Positions 23,961 through 38,900 of a stretch of 64,000 nucleotides of DNA are shown piece after piece; the first letter of the stretch is position 1; every line of letters begins with the position of its first letter. The stretch is from assembly GCA_030141605.1 (NCBI GenBank), contig JAQGDQ010000920.1, forward strand, positions 16,441 to 80,440, written 5' to 3'. Origin of the DNA: Tubiluchus corallicola (taxonomy: Eukaryota > Priapulida > Priapulimorpha > Priapulimorphida > Tubiluchidae). The position numbers were made by a program, and so were the translations under genes. Under the pieces are notes generated by a model, which saw only the letters and a program-made list of their open reading frames with translations, did not search any database and had not been told where the DNA came from.

Positions 23961-26900
23961 GTACGTATACAGTTTTGGTTATTTTTACAATTTTGTTTTA
24001 TGGAAGAATCATAATTATTACATTGTAAAGCATTATCTAACATGGGTGCTGCCAGAGTTTGAGAAATTGGACGCACAAGCAGCTAGGGGGTCTGTGAGCA
24101 TCTTCCTGCTTTTAAGCACATTTTGGAGGCCTCAAATGAGATCTAAACTGTGGTACATTAACTTCCTCAAACGAGAAAAATTCTACTTTTATAAATATAT
24201 TTTACCTACATTTACTTAGGTAATATTCATTGTATTCTATTGCAGTAGTCATATATCTTAAAGCAAGCTTCAAAGAAGTGTCCACCTGGAGTGTACGTGT
24301 GCTGTACTGATTCGTATGCACCGTGTGCTGTACTGATTCGTATGCACAGTGTGCTGTACTGATTCGTACGCATTGTGTGATAACTTTAGGGAATACTAAA
24401 AGATCAATTCTTCTTCAGAAGTTATCATACTTCACTGCAATGCATATCACCCATTACTTAAGCCTAATTCATTTAGTGTCAAGATTATCTACCCAACAAA
24501 ATGTGGGAAGTCAAACATAAAACTGATTTGAGACTGTTAAGTTTACAGCCCGCCCACTGTTCATACAAAATTTAATAAGTTTTGCCAATTTTTCCCACCG
24601 GACACAGCTAAATGGAATTTTACTGCATTTTAGACCATTTTGCGATTGATAGAAGCTATTTCCTCAGGAAAGTTCACTAGTTTAATACTCATTGTGTCAC
24701 CTCAAACTCGTGACTCATAATTTCACTACTACCGTGAAGGTGGGGGGGCAGCCCCTTGAACCTACCCCCTAAATGCAAAAGTGCAGTTACAGTTAGCTAG
24801 AAACTGTCTAGATAATGGAAATTGATAATAGAATCGACTATGTAAGTGATACACGAGCGACTTCACTATGCAAATCAGCTGACTGCTCGGGGATTGCGCA
24901 AATGAACAACCGTTGATGTTTAGTACTAAAAAACCTTCATTTACCCATTACCCATAAATATTTACCCTTAAGAAATTCTGTGGACACACATGCGTCAGCG
25001 CGTCCGCCTGTCAGTGCCCATATTAGCTAACTAGAGGAGTAAGAGGAAGCTTATTGTTGGGATTTGTTTGTTTTTATGGGGATATAATATCACTAATGGA
25101 AGGTCCTGCTGATGGGAATTCACCATTTGCTTGCCATAAATACATTTTTGAAAAAGTTTAGTACAGTTTACGTTTGACCTTAGCGAACCTTAGTGAAATA
25201 ATTAGTGTACTGATTGATCTCAAAATCTAACCCTTTATAAATGAACTATACCTAGTTTATCAGTGAAATTTCAATCTTTTTAGAGTGATGCACTCATGCT
25301 AGAAACTGTTCTTGCTCATGCACACGGAAAGATCAAACAGAGAATGAAATGTTTAGCTTTTATAAGTAATTTCCCTGATTAGTTTTCGTATTGTGCGACA
25401 CAATGATAACTACTGAAGAAGAATTGATCTTTTCGTATTCCCAAAAGTTAGCACACAATGCATACGAATCAGTACAAGCACACGATGCGTACGAATCAGT
25501 ACAGGCACACGGTGCATACGAATCAGTACAAGCACACGGTGCATACGAATCAGTACAGCACACGTACACTCCAGGTGGACACTTCTTTGAAGCTTTGTCC
25601 CGTAACGTGAGCATTTTGTTAGACATTCGTTTTTCTTGATCGATGAAACAGAAACTGGGAACATGCTCGAGTCAGCAGCGAAAACGAACATTGTCATTTT
25701 ATAAGCTCCTCAACATTTGACGATAATTGGCATTGAGATGTCACAAGATTACTGTGGCTTGGGGGCTGGTAACTAATTGGATGTATATTTTATCAACTTC
25801 ATGAGATTTTGAGTAAAAAACTTGTAACTATACCAGATTTTTTTGAAATGTGGTCTTTTCTTTGAGGCCTTGAAGCTTGGTGCTAACTGGGTGTATATTT
25901 TTTCAACTTCATGACATTTTGAGTAAAAAAACTTGTAACTATACTGGATTTTTTTGAAATCTGGTCATTTATGCAAGTTGTAATGGGGCTAAATATGCTA
26001 TAAGAATAACGTGGCATGTTGCCTAATACCCTCAAGGAGAATGTCCCAAAGTTTTTTATTCCTTAGGCCACAAAACATAATTGAATTAATATGCATATAT
26101 TCCTGGACATGTATTGATTTTGCACTTTTTCACTGTAGCCTTTAACTTGAATAGTCATTGGCTTTGTTTGGGGACAATTTGTATAAAAAAAACATTTGCA
26201 GTTAACTTATGTGTATGCTTTAGTTAGATTCTTTTAGTTACAGTGTTCTTTTATATTTTTCACTTCAGTTGAGTTGGTATTAAAGATACTATGATCGTCC
26301 TCCATGCTATACGACTCTAATTACACAAATTAATGAGCTGCAATTCATTAAAAGATATATAAAAAATTCGAATTGATTTTTATTTAAACTAGCCACTCTC
26401 TCGTATAAATGTCCAACATTAAAATCTTAAACATCTAGCAACCATAGTATCATATTTATTCTTAAATTATAAGTACGTTGAATAATTTATTATGGTACTG
26501 GTAAGATAGCTCCAGTCTCTTTAAACTACCCTATTATTGTGTTATTCACACTTGCAACACAGCCGACCCAGTTGCAGTTTGTTTAACCACAGAGTCAAGT
26601 GCACCGTTTTGCTGACTCAGTAACTCAAAGCTGTAAAATCTTCATATTCTTTTCTGTTAGCAAACATAATGTAATGCAGTAAAACAAATAACAAACCTCT
26701 TAATGCCTGTACAGCTTGTATTATGTGTGCCGCTCGATGAAGATTTTGTCTCGAAGGACACGTAATGACAAGTAGTACAATGCTCGGCGAAAAATTTATG
26801 TTGTCTGTCCCTGGGCTGTCCATTTACGTTAATGCTGCGATAATGCCTACATGCTTGGGAATTATTGGAAAAGTTCGTGCTGCCTGTTTTATGCTTTTAA

Positions 26901-29900
26901 ACTAGCATTTGTTGTTGGGGGGGGGGAGCTTCATATATTCTGCAAGCTAGGATCTAGCTCTCAAAGCCTCAAGGGAGAGATCTAGTTAGTGTACATGTTC
27001 GTGACAGTACCAGTAGCTGTTAATTCATGGAGCGAAGTTCTTGGAACTGGAACTACTTTGTAACAAAACAGAGCTTGGAACTGGAACTACTTTGTAACAA
27101 AACAGAGCTTAGAACTGGAGCTACTTTGTAACAAAACAGAGCTTAGAACTGGAGCTACTTTGTAACAAAACAGAGCTTGGAACTGGAGCTACTTTGTAAC
27201 AAAACAGAGCTTAGAACTGGAGCTACTTTGTAACAAAACAGAGCTTAGAACTGGAGCTACTTTGTAACAAAACAGAGCTTAGAACTGGAGCTACTTTGTA
27301 ACAAAACAGAGCTTAGAACTGGAGCTACTTTGTAACAAAACAGAGCTTAGAACTGGAGCTACTTTGTAACAAAACAGAGCTTAGAACTGGAGCTACTTTG
27401 TAACAAAACAGAGCTTAGAACTGGAGCTACTTTGTAACAAAACAGAGCTTAGAACTGGAGCTACTTTGTAACAAAACAGAGCTTAGAACTGGAGCTACTT
27501 TGTAACAAAACAGAGCTTAGAACTGGAGCTTTGTCACAGAGGGACTTGGAATTAAAATTAATTTCTTTTTATGTTCCATGTTAACACCTAGGAGTTAATT
27601 GTTAACTTTTGATATTTTTTAACATTTTCGACGTTTTCAACTTGCTTTCCTTAGTCAGGTATCCCATCAAAAAAAAGAAAAAGTATTTGTTTTCAAGAAT
27701 ATTTAACAGATGCCTGCTATCTTATAAGGTCATTTACCTTTTTGGATTATTCCGTGCAAAATGGACAGAAACTTATGCAGCGAATGGGAACTGAACTTAG
27801 TTCTTTTTAGTGCAAGCGAGTTAGAACTAGTTCCTTTTGCCAAAACATCAGAGGAACTATGAACTTGACTTAGTTTCTGTTGTCATGATGGTACTAGGAA
27901 CTGGAAGAATTCAATTCAATTCAATTTATTTATCTCTATAATGCTGCTATAAAACATGATTAATGAAAGAATCTTTAATAAGTTTTGAAGAATGGTTAAA
28001 ATGTATAGATCTAAAACTAGAGAAAGGATAGCGAAAAGACTATAAAGTTACTTAGTCTGCTATCCTTTACCGAATATAGATAAAATGATTTTTAGACACT
28101 GGTGGGCATTAATGTTGTCAGTTTAATTTAGGAAACATCAGTAATTTTAAATTATGACATTTGCTATATAATCCAGAGTAAGGAATATATATGTAGTTTA
28201 ATTAGCGGGCAACAAAATGTTTCTAAGAAGTTCCTAAAACTGGGGGTCGAAGTTTTACAACCCTGATAATCATTTAGAGTAATTCATTTAGTTTAGATCC
28301 TGAGGCATCTTATCCATTTTTGAACTATATGTGTTCACTGGAAGAGATAATTAGCTGTAGGCTAAAGTGTTTGTCCTCATGATTGTCGTTTATTGATCTG
28401 GCCTTTGTTACTTAACCTTGATCAGTGAGCAGACAGAGACATTATTGAAAGTGTTTTCTTACATTTACGTAGTCTGTTGTACGTCGCTTGAAGACAGAAA
28501 TGTATCATTCCATGCTTCTTCTTCTTCTTCTTCTTCTTCTTCTTTAATGAATCACACATCCAGGGACATGATTCTGCTCACCTCTCTATGCCAGGACTTC
28601 CTACATGCTGCAATGCCCCAAGTGCATTTATTTCTAGGGATCAATGCTGATGTGTTTAAATCTTTCTGTGCAAAATCTAAGTATGTTAACATTTGTCCTC
28701 CTGCAGGTTTTTTAGCTCGTTCTATGGCTTGTTGAAGAGCTATCTTCACTGGACTATCATCAGGTAGTCTAAGCGTGTGCCCAATCCATCTTAAACGTCG
28801 TCTTTTTATTTTTCTTGTCCAAGATTCTTCTTTTATTTTTTCATATAGATCTTTGTTTGAAATTTTCTGTGACCATCTAATACCCAAAATGTTTCTGTAA
28901 TTTCGCTTTTGAAATGCATCGATTTCAGCTTTATGATTTGCTTTTAATGTCCAGAGCTCAGAGTTATACAGAAATACAGTTTTCAACTAATTCTGAGAAT
29001 ATTCTAATTTTTGTTTCCAAAGAAATCTTCCTATTTTCAAAAACTTTTGTGAGTATGTACTCAAAATTCCATGCACCAGAACCTTAAAGAAGCTAACAAA
29101 GCGGAAATCTTTGTAGTGCCTTTGCTGTGTTATCCACCCGTAATTTCACGAGCTTTTCCGTTTTTACTGCAAATGCGCTTTACTGTCCGGTTAAATATTT
29201 AACGCCCAATCAATTTAGCGCGTTGTAAACAGATGTTTTCTTGAACTTTTAAAGAAAGTATGATTTTAGGTTTTTCAATTGAGTGTTGCTTAGTTAACTT
29301 GAACATGGAAAAGACAGAAATATAGATTTCATCGTAAGATTGATATTAGTGCACCAGTTGAATTTGCAGAAAAATTCACAGAATATCAGAGAAGTTTTTT
29401 GATTATTTGTTTTTCTTTGCTTATTTATCCAGTTCGCTCTATGTTTTATTTATTGTAAATGGTAAAAGAGAGCCATTTTATCTAATCCCATCTATATCTG
29501 GGAGCAGTATTGCAGATAAAACCCCTGAACCAGTTTCCATGGCTGTCACCCATCCAATTACTGCTGAACCAGTTTCCATGGCAGTCACCCGTCCAATTAC
29601 TGCTAAACCAGTTTGCATGGCAGTCACCCATCCAATTACTGCTGAACCAGTTTGCATGGCAGTCACCCATCCAATTACTGCTGAACCAGTTTCCATGGCA
29701 GTCACCCACCAATTACTGCTGAACCAGTTTGCATGGCAGTCACCCATCCAATTACTGCTGAACCAGTTTCCATGGCAGTCACCCATCCAATTACTGCTGA
29801 ACCAGTTTCCATGGCTGTCACCTATCCAATTACTCCTGAACCAGTTTCCATGTCAGTCACCCATCCAATTACTCTTGAACCAGTTTCCATTTCAGTCACC

Positions 29901-32900
29901 CATCCAATTACTCCTGAACTAGGTTCCATGGCAGTCACCCATCCAATTACTGGACGTTTGTTTACCCCAGAACTAAGTTTATATGCAATATATGGCTTTG
30001 GCTTCACAAATGTAATCGTAGATTTAATGCCACTTAGTGTTAATTGTGATTTTTTTATTTCATCTGTTACCTGTTCTTGTAGGTGATGTTGAACTGTATG
30101 ATTTGCGACTAAAGCCTGAAGCATTGGTAAGAAAATATTTTATAGTTGTTATTAACGTAGTTTTTTACCTTACTACTTTTCCAAAAAAAATTAGTATGTA
30201 CTTATTTCTGGTAAATTAGATTAGTTTTTCCATTTGGTAAATTTTATGTATAGATATTGGAGATCATTACAAATTTTTATGTCAAAATTCACTGTTAGAC
30301 ATTCTCGCTAATTTGTTTGCAAATTTTGGAAAAACTTTGTGTATTAACACCAGGCATTTGTTTAAACACTTAACTTTCAAATTAAATAACTACATTATTT
30401 ATGATTCGTGTTTCTAATGCCTAATTTAAACTTTATTGTAGGCTGAATTGGACCTTCCCATAGAGGTCAAGGCAGGCTTTGTAGGTACGAAATATTAAAA
30501 AACCTTTTATACGTGACACAAAAAGGTGGCAAAATGCAGAAATAATGCAGGCTTTCCAAAGAGAAGCAGTCCAAATGCCATGTTTAAATACAAAGTGTAT
30601 AGAAATTATAAATACTTTTGAACTTTAAACATGTAGTACATATTAAAACTTATATAAAAATTATTATATAAAAATATATGTTAGAGTTACTGTATACAGA
30701 CTATTAAAAATGTTGGAAAATTATCTTTGCTTTGGCAGAGTTTAATTATTTTGTATAAAAGCTTAAAGTTGCCCGATTTATAACATATGCAGTTGTCTGT
30801 ACAATACGTGTGTGTGTTAAATACATTCATATACTTCTTATTAAAGTAATTCATGCACCATTCAAACCCTTTATTTCTGTTGCTTTATGTAAGGTAAATA
30901 CATTCATATAGTTCTTATTAACATAATTCATGTGTCATTCACACCCTTTATTTCTGTTGCTTTATGTAAGGTTAAATACATTCATATAGTTCTTATTAAC
31001 ATAATTCATGTGTCATTCACACCCTTTATTTCTGTTGCTTTATGTAAGGTTAAATACATTCATATAGTTCTTATTAACATAATTCATGCGTCATTCACAC
31101 CCTTTATTTCTGTTGCTTTATGTAAGGTTAAATACATTCATATAGTTCTTATTAACATAATTCATGTGTCATTCAAACCCTTTATTTCTGTTGCTTTATG
31201 TAAGGTAAATACATTCATATAGTTCTTATTAACATAATTCATGTGTCATTCACACCCTTTATTTCTGTTGCTTTATGTAAGGTTAAATACATTCATATAG
31301 TTCTTATTAACATAATTCATGTGTCATTCACACCCTTTATTTCTGTTGCTTTATGTAAGGTAAATACATTCATATAGTTCTTATTAACATAATTCATGTG
31401 TCATTCACACCCTTTATTTCTGTTGCTTTATGTAAGGTTAAATACATTCATATAGTTCTTATTAAAGTAATTCATGCGTCATTCAAACCCTTTATTTCTG
31501 TTGCTTTATGTAGGATGTTATACATCTGTGGTTATATACATTCTTATACTTATTAAAGTAATTCATGCACCATTCACACCCTTTATTTCTGTTGCTTTAT
31601 GTAAGGTTAAATACATTCATATACTTCTTATTAAAGTAATTATGATTGTAGAACTTTGCTAAGTAAACGCCCTGCAATGTACTTATGTTATTATTATGAA
31701 TTTATTTCACAGCAACTCAAACATACATACAAATTGATATTACATTGAAAAAAAAAACTATGCGAGTTACTGTGAGGAGGGTGAAGGAGTATTGAGCTTT
31801 CGAGTCCTCCTCCAGATAAGTGAAACAATTGAGAATTAACATTACATTTTCATCAGTTATAACGTACATTAGAACAAAATAAGTTTTGTTAGTAACTTGA
31901 GATCAGGATGAGTAAAATTGTGAGTTAATTATACCGTTGTAGTAAGTAATTCTTTGATGCTTTTTTAAATTGATAAAGATTAAGAGTTTTCATTTCACGC
32001 GGAATTGATGACCATATTTTAATAACATTATATTTTGATGACCGTTTCATTATATTTGTTTTTCGAAGAGGGAGTACATAGTTTCCGACTGAATATCTTG
32101 TGTAATGATCATGTTGATTTGAAACTGGACTAAAGTATGACTGAAAAGCTGGTGGAAGTAGTGAATTATGATACTGATACATGAAATGAAGACAATACAT
32201 GTTCTATATTTCTTTCACTTTAAGAGTTTTAACAGACAAGTAAATTATATTTGTGGGATGGTCATACCTTCCATGATATATTAGTTTGAGAATTTTGTTC
32301 TGGGTAATTATGTAATATAGTACTTCTTATATTTTGATCTCAGGTCAGCATTTTCATTGACCATTCTATTAGGGAACTTTTAGTTCACTGTATTTATTCT
32401 GCATAGATATTTATGTCCACAAATGTTTTTGTGCCTGACTTAAATAGCTCACATGAGACAGCATTTGCTGGTAAACATGAAGATTGCATGTTTATACGAT
32501 GTTATCGACTGAATTATCTTCAGTTTCATTTGGTTAGGTGCCACCAGATGTAGCTGCTCAATACATCAGACTTTTCGTTCTAAAAAACTGAAAAGCAATG
32601 AACTCGTAGGCATCTTTGGGGATTGCATTCGAAGTTTGAAAATACGTTTTTGTGCAAATACTTGTTTAGGAGTTAACAAAGCGCTGCTTGCGGTTATGAT
32701 GGAAACTGCATAAAAATTCTATAGTATTATTCCTCATTATATTTTTAAATTGTCTTAAGCACCAGAAACGGTTTTTTACATTTTGTATTTGAAAATTCAC
32801 CAGCGCCTGACAGTTTAATACAATGTGAATTCTTATTAAATGTGTCCACATTTCTGTACAGACTAAGCATTACTTAGCTCCTGTGCAGAATGAGCTGATG

Positions 32901-35900
32901 AATGTTATTAATTATCTTTTCACAACAACAAATGTCAACAGTAGTTTATCACATTGACTGTGACCCCAACATATCTGTTATAATGATCTAAATATTGATA
33001 TTTTATACAAACAGGTAAGCTAAGTCTTAACATACCGTGGACCTCTCTCTACACTTCGCCGGTCATCGCTGACTTGGAAGAGGTATACGTCTTGGCCGCC
33101 CCAATAAGTGACCGCAAATATGATGCAGACCTGGAAAAACAGCTACTTCGTGCTCATAAACGCAGCATCCTGGAAAGCCTGGAAGTTGCTGCTCCAGAAA
33201 AAGAGGATCCCACATTTCTGGAAAAGCTTGTCACTACGATCACGAACAATCTACAGGTGTAGTTGTCTTTTTTCTGTTGTAAATGGTGATTTCTGTTCTA
33301 TACGCCATGCAAATACGAGTATTCTTATTTGTTCTAATAAAAATTTTTTAGTCAGGCCTTACGTTTACAACGGTGATACGTAATTCTGTGCACTATTTAT
33401 TGTAGATCTTCATTAGGAATATTCACATCCGATACGAGGACACGGTGACAGACAGGGAGCACCCAATCGCATTTGGAATCACCTTGCATAATCTGTCTGC
33501 TGAAACCACTAATAATAAATGGAAGCCAACTCAGCTAGACACTAGTGCAACTACAGTGTACAAGGTAAATTGTGGTAATCCGTGTGAAAGTCATGTTTGA
33601 GGTTGTAGTTCAACACTTTGTAGAAAACGAATAAAACACTGTACTACATATCTGCACAAAACTGAAAACGTTTATTAGACTACATACACATATGTAGAAT
33701 GACTGCTGCACTGCACTGAGAGTGTGAGTTAGACAGTGACTAGAAAGTAATTCCAGTCAGTATATATAGCTAGAAGTAACTATGCAAACTTGGCTTCGCA
33801 AAAACCATTACATTAAAATAGGGAGAGATCCAGTGAGTATGCATATTCACTGGACCGAACAATTATACTAGGGGTGAGTTTAGCTAGTAAAATGTAAAGT
33901 GATTAGTCAATAGATGGCAGCACCTAAAAATATACAGTTACAACTTCCACAATCCATGTGAGCATTGTAACAACATGAATATTGTAGCTGTGTAGCTATG
34001 TAGGGCAAACTAAAATAGATTTTATAATTTTGATGGTGTGGAAATAAAAATTTTGTGACTGGTACTGGAAGCTTTTTATTTTGAAGCTGTGCCATAATTG
34101 GGGGTAATACTATGCTTTGTCATTTTATTAACTAAATGTGGCACATTGACTTAACTGGCAAAACTGTTGTTAGTTTAAAAACTTTGTAACTAGATTTAGA
34201 GAAATTTATTGCTCAAGTAAATAGTAGGAGTATATTTTGTCTTGCACATTTTTAAAAAGCCTTGAATTATATGGAATTTGTTTACTTCAGAAGCAGTTTA
34301 CAATTCTCCGCACAATTTAAATACCCGAAGCCTAATCCCAACCCTAACCCCAGCTCTAACCCTAATCCTAATGTGGTTCAAGAACTGATTCGTTGTATGT
34401 GGGGAATTGTAAACTTTAGCCGCTTACTGCAAATACTGCAAATCATGTAAAGTTGTTGGTTATGAACAACTATGCCGTAATGAGTTGCCGGGTTCTTGTG
34501 TTATAAGTTTGTCGTTATCCTATCGCTAATTCCAGAACAAGCAATCTAAAACAAATTAGGACAAATACCCACTACGGAACGAATTCTGTAATCAAGCAAG
34601 CAATTCTACTATGGAATTCTCTCCCATTACAGGTTAAACAAATCAAGTCCCTATCAGCATTTAAAACAAAATTAAAATCACTAATATTAACCAGATATGA
34701 AATACCATCACAGCAGTACGACAACATACACACTAATTCAGAATTCATATATCCACGGCCATATTAATTAAATCATAACTTTTTCATTTTTTGTGCATAG
34801 TTGTAAATATGTTTGATTTTATTCGTCGTTACTTTCCATTACTGCACAGTAGTTTAGATTGCACTGACGCATTTGCCTTTAGCAGTGTAAGCTTTTATTA
34901 ACTATCACTGATTGATCATCTCTGTAAAGTATTTATCAGTGATTATCAATGTATTTTACTGGCAAATAAAGATTATATATATATAATAGTTAAGCACTTT
35001 TGTTTGGCTGTTGTAAAACTTTTAAATTATTAGCAGTGATTGGGTATTGGGTAATTTGTGACTGAGAGGTGAACATTTAATGTAAATTCACTTATATAAC
35101 TCATAACAGCTTACATGTCCAATTGTAATGCCGTTTCTTGTTGCGTGAGCTGCTAGTGTTCTATTAAACCTTGTGAATGCAAGCTACGGATAAATTACAG
35201 AATGTAAGTGACAGAAATTAATCATTTGTGTGCTTGCATACCAAAGCCATCCATAAGTCGGTATAGTTAAAACTGCATTATGGTGCTTCAAAGAAGAATA
35301 GCCCAAAAATTTTGTCAGTTTTTCGTATTTTGTAAATACCAATGCCAAATGTATTGGACTTTTATGTTTTAGCATCAATTTATCGAAAAAGTGTTCGAAA
35401 AACACTAAAAATTTAACTTTGTAGTTCCTTAACTCACTTTTCTGTCTAGAAACTAGTACTGCTATTGCAAAAAACTCCTATTTCCAAACTCCGATAGTAG
35501 CTCGTGGAAGCGGTCATTTTGCTGCATATTTTTTCTGTTGCCAAGCCCAGATCTTCGTCAGGAAGAGCCATCTACTGGATTTAAGCATAACTTCAATGTG
35601 TTTTTGCAAAGTCCTTAGCAACCAAAGTTTGCACGGCTGCTAAGTATTTTGTAGAGACGCGACAAAAAAAAAACAATGGCAAATTTTATCAGCGATTTTC
35701 TCAATATTATGTTTTTCGGTGCGTAGCTTGCACCTCTACTTCAACGTGGATTATCTCAGTTTAGAAATGACAGTGAGTGATCAACTTGGTACAAAAATGA
35801 TCCTCATGAAATGGAGATTAAAGATATGTGAACAACTAAAAAAAACTTAATTGCTGACTTATGGATGATTTTGTTATGCAAGCTCACATTTGTCGATGCA

Positions 35901-38900
35901 TTTGTTTATGTATTTATTACTCATTGTTAGAACGACTTTCATAAATGAAACTTTGCATTTAGTGAAAACTGTGTCTTATGCAGATAATCAAGTTGGAAGA
36001 ATTATCTGTCTACATGATGCCCCATTGCACGATCGACAATCTGTTACTAGCTCAAGAGGAATTTTTAAAATGGAAGATGCTTATGAAACAGTCGTTAATT
36101 ACACACACTATAAACGGAGAGAAATTTACATTTGGTAGGCACATTTTTTCTTCTCTTGCTATCAGCATTACTGCAAACTTGTCATCAAAGTCATCTGAGT
36201 TTTCGCTGATTAGCAAAAATGTTAATTTTCTAGTGACAACTGCAAGGAAAACTGCAATTAAAGGAAAACCGGATGATTGTGTAAACACTAGTTCAGAATA
36301 AAGAATGCTCTAAAATATTGAAAACTACAATAGCTTATTTTAAATCAAAGCTTAGATTAAATAATAAATACCTTGCATAGTAAAATTTCGTTAAACTTTC
36401 AAAGCTACGCGCGGCTCAATGAATCTACTAAGATTGGCAGCGGCGCCTTTTTGCACAAGCTGTGGTTAGTTTCTGACGTAAGCAATAGCTATGTTCGGTT
36501 GCCATTAATTAACTTTTTAGCTAATTATTCAAATATAAGGAACAAATGTTAACTTTTATAGGCAAGAAAATGTATATTTTGGACAGTAAATTAAAATGAG
36601 ATTGAGTCTAAAGAATCGTCCGGTCTTCCTTTAATCTTTATCAACTCAGAGCTCTCTTTGCTGAATTTTTACACACAAATTCTTTGTGGTACTGTTGTGT
36701 AAATGCCACGTGATACGTTTTAATTACCACTTCAATTTAAATAATCGATGTACCGCGGTAAAACATTCAGCACCTGCATGTAAATGTAAATATTTGAACA
36801 CAGTGAAGGACATCTGTTGGCACCTTCAGAAGAAAATGCCTTTTTAACACACTTCTGTATCCTGCAAGCTGATATTTAATGATCAGTGGCAAGGTGTACG
36901 TTCTTATGTTGATGCTTATGGCAGTACTAAAACCTAGTCCGTGCTCAAGGATAATATTTTAAGATGAGGTGCTGGACCAATAGCGTGTCTTAACCAAGTT
37001 CTGATGTGTTACTTCATTAATGACGGAAACGGCCAGAGACGAAATAGCAGATGATGCTTGTGGCAGTACTAAAACCTAGGTCGTGTTCAAGGATAATATT
37101 TTAAGATGAGGTGCTGAACCAACAACGGTACATCTTAGCCAAGTTCTGATGTGTTACTTCCTTAATAAGGGAAATAGCCAGAGGAAATAGCAGATGAAAA
37201 CGTTTCTTGTCACTAACCATGAACTTTGTTTCCTAAGCATGTAATCACGCCGCTCGATCGCATGCCATTTCCTTCTCAGTATGGTAATGAAACCTCTATA
37301 GAGTGTGAAGCTTCAACTCAATCTACAATCTTCACCAAGTAGCAACTATATGACCCCCATTATATATCCAGTTTCTATTTTTTAACGCGTATTTGTTGTT
37401 ATTTTAATCATAGTATTGAAGCCATTATCAGCTGTTGCTAAAGTCATCATTAACAAGTCCGATGACAGCAACGTACCAAAACTGCTTGTCGACTTCGTTC
37501 TACCTGACATGTTTGTTGCACTGAGTCGTCAGCAGGTGAGTACAACAGGTTTTGCAAATGTTCTTTCTACCTGCTCCATGCCAGCAGGTATGTTATGTTT
37601 TCTTGTAGCACTTGTAAGTACTTTTTTAGTTTTATCGTTTAATCTGCAAATTAAGAAAAACATACATAAAGTTTGAGCCTAATAAGTCGAAACAAAATAT
37701 TGTGTAGCAAAAAATACTCAAATGCAAAATACATAGTTAATTAAATAGTAAAAATGTAAGCTAAAGTATTATAGCACATTTTCTGACATGCGAATGCAAA
37801 TTTAGAAGTTCAGAAAAGGAGTGGTGTAATTTTCTTAATTATTTATATCATAGCAGCATATAGTTGGCTCAAAGATCAAATACATGTAGCACCAAGACAA
37901 GGAAAAATACAAATATTTGGCAACACAATAACAAAAATTAGCGCCTCAATTCACATATTAAGCTTTTAGCACGTCAGTGCTATGCTCACACCTTTTACCT
38001 GCCTTATACTCCTGCCACCTGGTGCTTGAAATTCAGGAAATATCCTCATAGCTCTTTTGCTCTTGTTTTACAGTCAATCAAAACTCGTGACCTGATACGT
38101 TGTTTGTTTTTAGTTGCTCACACTGGTCGACATGGCCGAATCTTTCCGCATGATGAACGTCAATAGACAATTTCGAAAATTTAATCCCGAAGTTGATATA
38201 ATTGGCAATGCATCGGCCTGGTGGCATTATGCTTACAAATGCGTTTTGGAGGAATACATTAGACCTTACTCATGGAGCAGAATCAAGGCACACAGGTAAC
38301 GTTTGTTTTGTTGTATTGTGTAAAATATCTGTTGTAATTGTAATGTATTATCACTCCAGCATGTATTTTTACATTACGATTCGCATTATTATCTTAAACT
38401 ATTATGCACGATTATAACTAGGAAAATGAAATATAGTTACAATAATTGTAACAGAACTACATTTGTATACTATAGCGTTGTATAGTTAGGGAAAAATTCT
38501 AAATATAATTACAAAAATTTAACAGAAGTATATTAACATAGTTACTAAACTACATAATAGTTTGTCAACAAGAAATAGATGCTGCATGGTGGTCAAGAAG
38601 CAAAGCTTGTAAGACCATCATGAAAAGTGAAAAAAACGACTCAATTTACAAGAGAGAGAATTAGAAAAACAGAGAATAGTTAAGATAAAATAATAGACAG
38701 AGATAGAGAAAAGAGAAAAGAAGTGAATTAGAAAGAAGTTAGGAAGAAATTACAGAGAAACTGTAATTGTCTATTAGTGATCCTCTGATCGATGACAGTT
38801 CTAGAAAGATTGTTTTTTTTTGTTTAGAGATCTAGAGTGTTTAAAAAAGAAAGTTTAAGTAAGAAATACGAAATAAGAAAAGTAAGAAATAGTGATTTGC

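Noticed and set aside
29407-30086. 13-residue repeat protein on + strand
   Set aside because: The frame is broken by a one-base deletion at about 29709, has no clear start or splice sites, and ends across VPS13 exon 2 in the wrong frame.
30932-31222. 96-codon frame
   Set aside because: Product of the 78-bp tandem repeat, whose period is a multiple of three.
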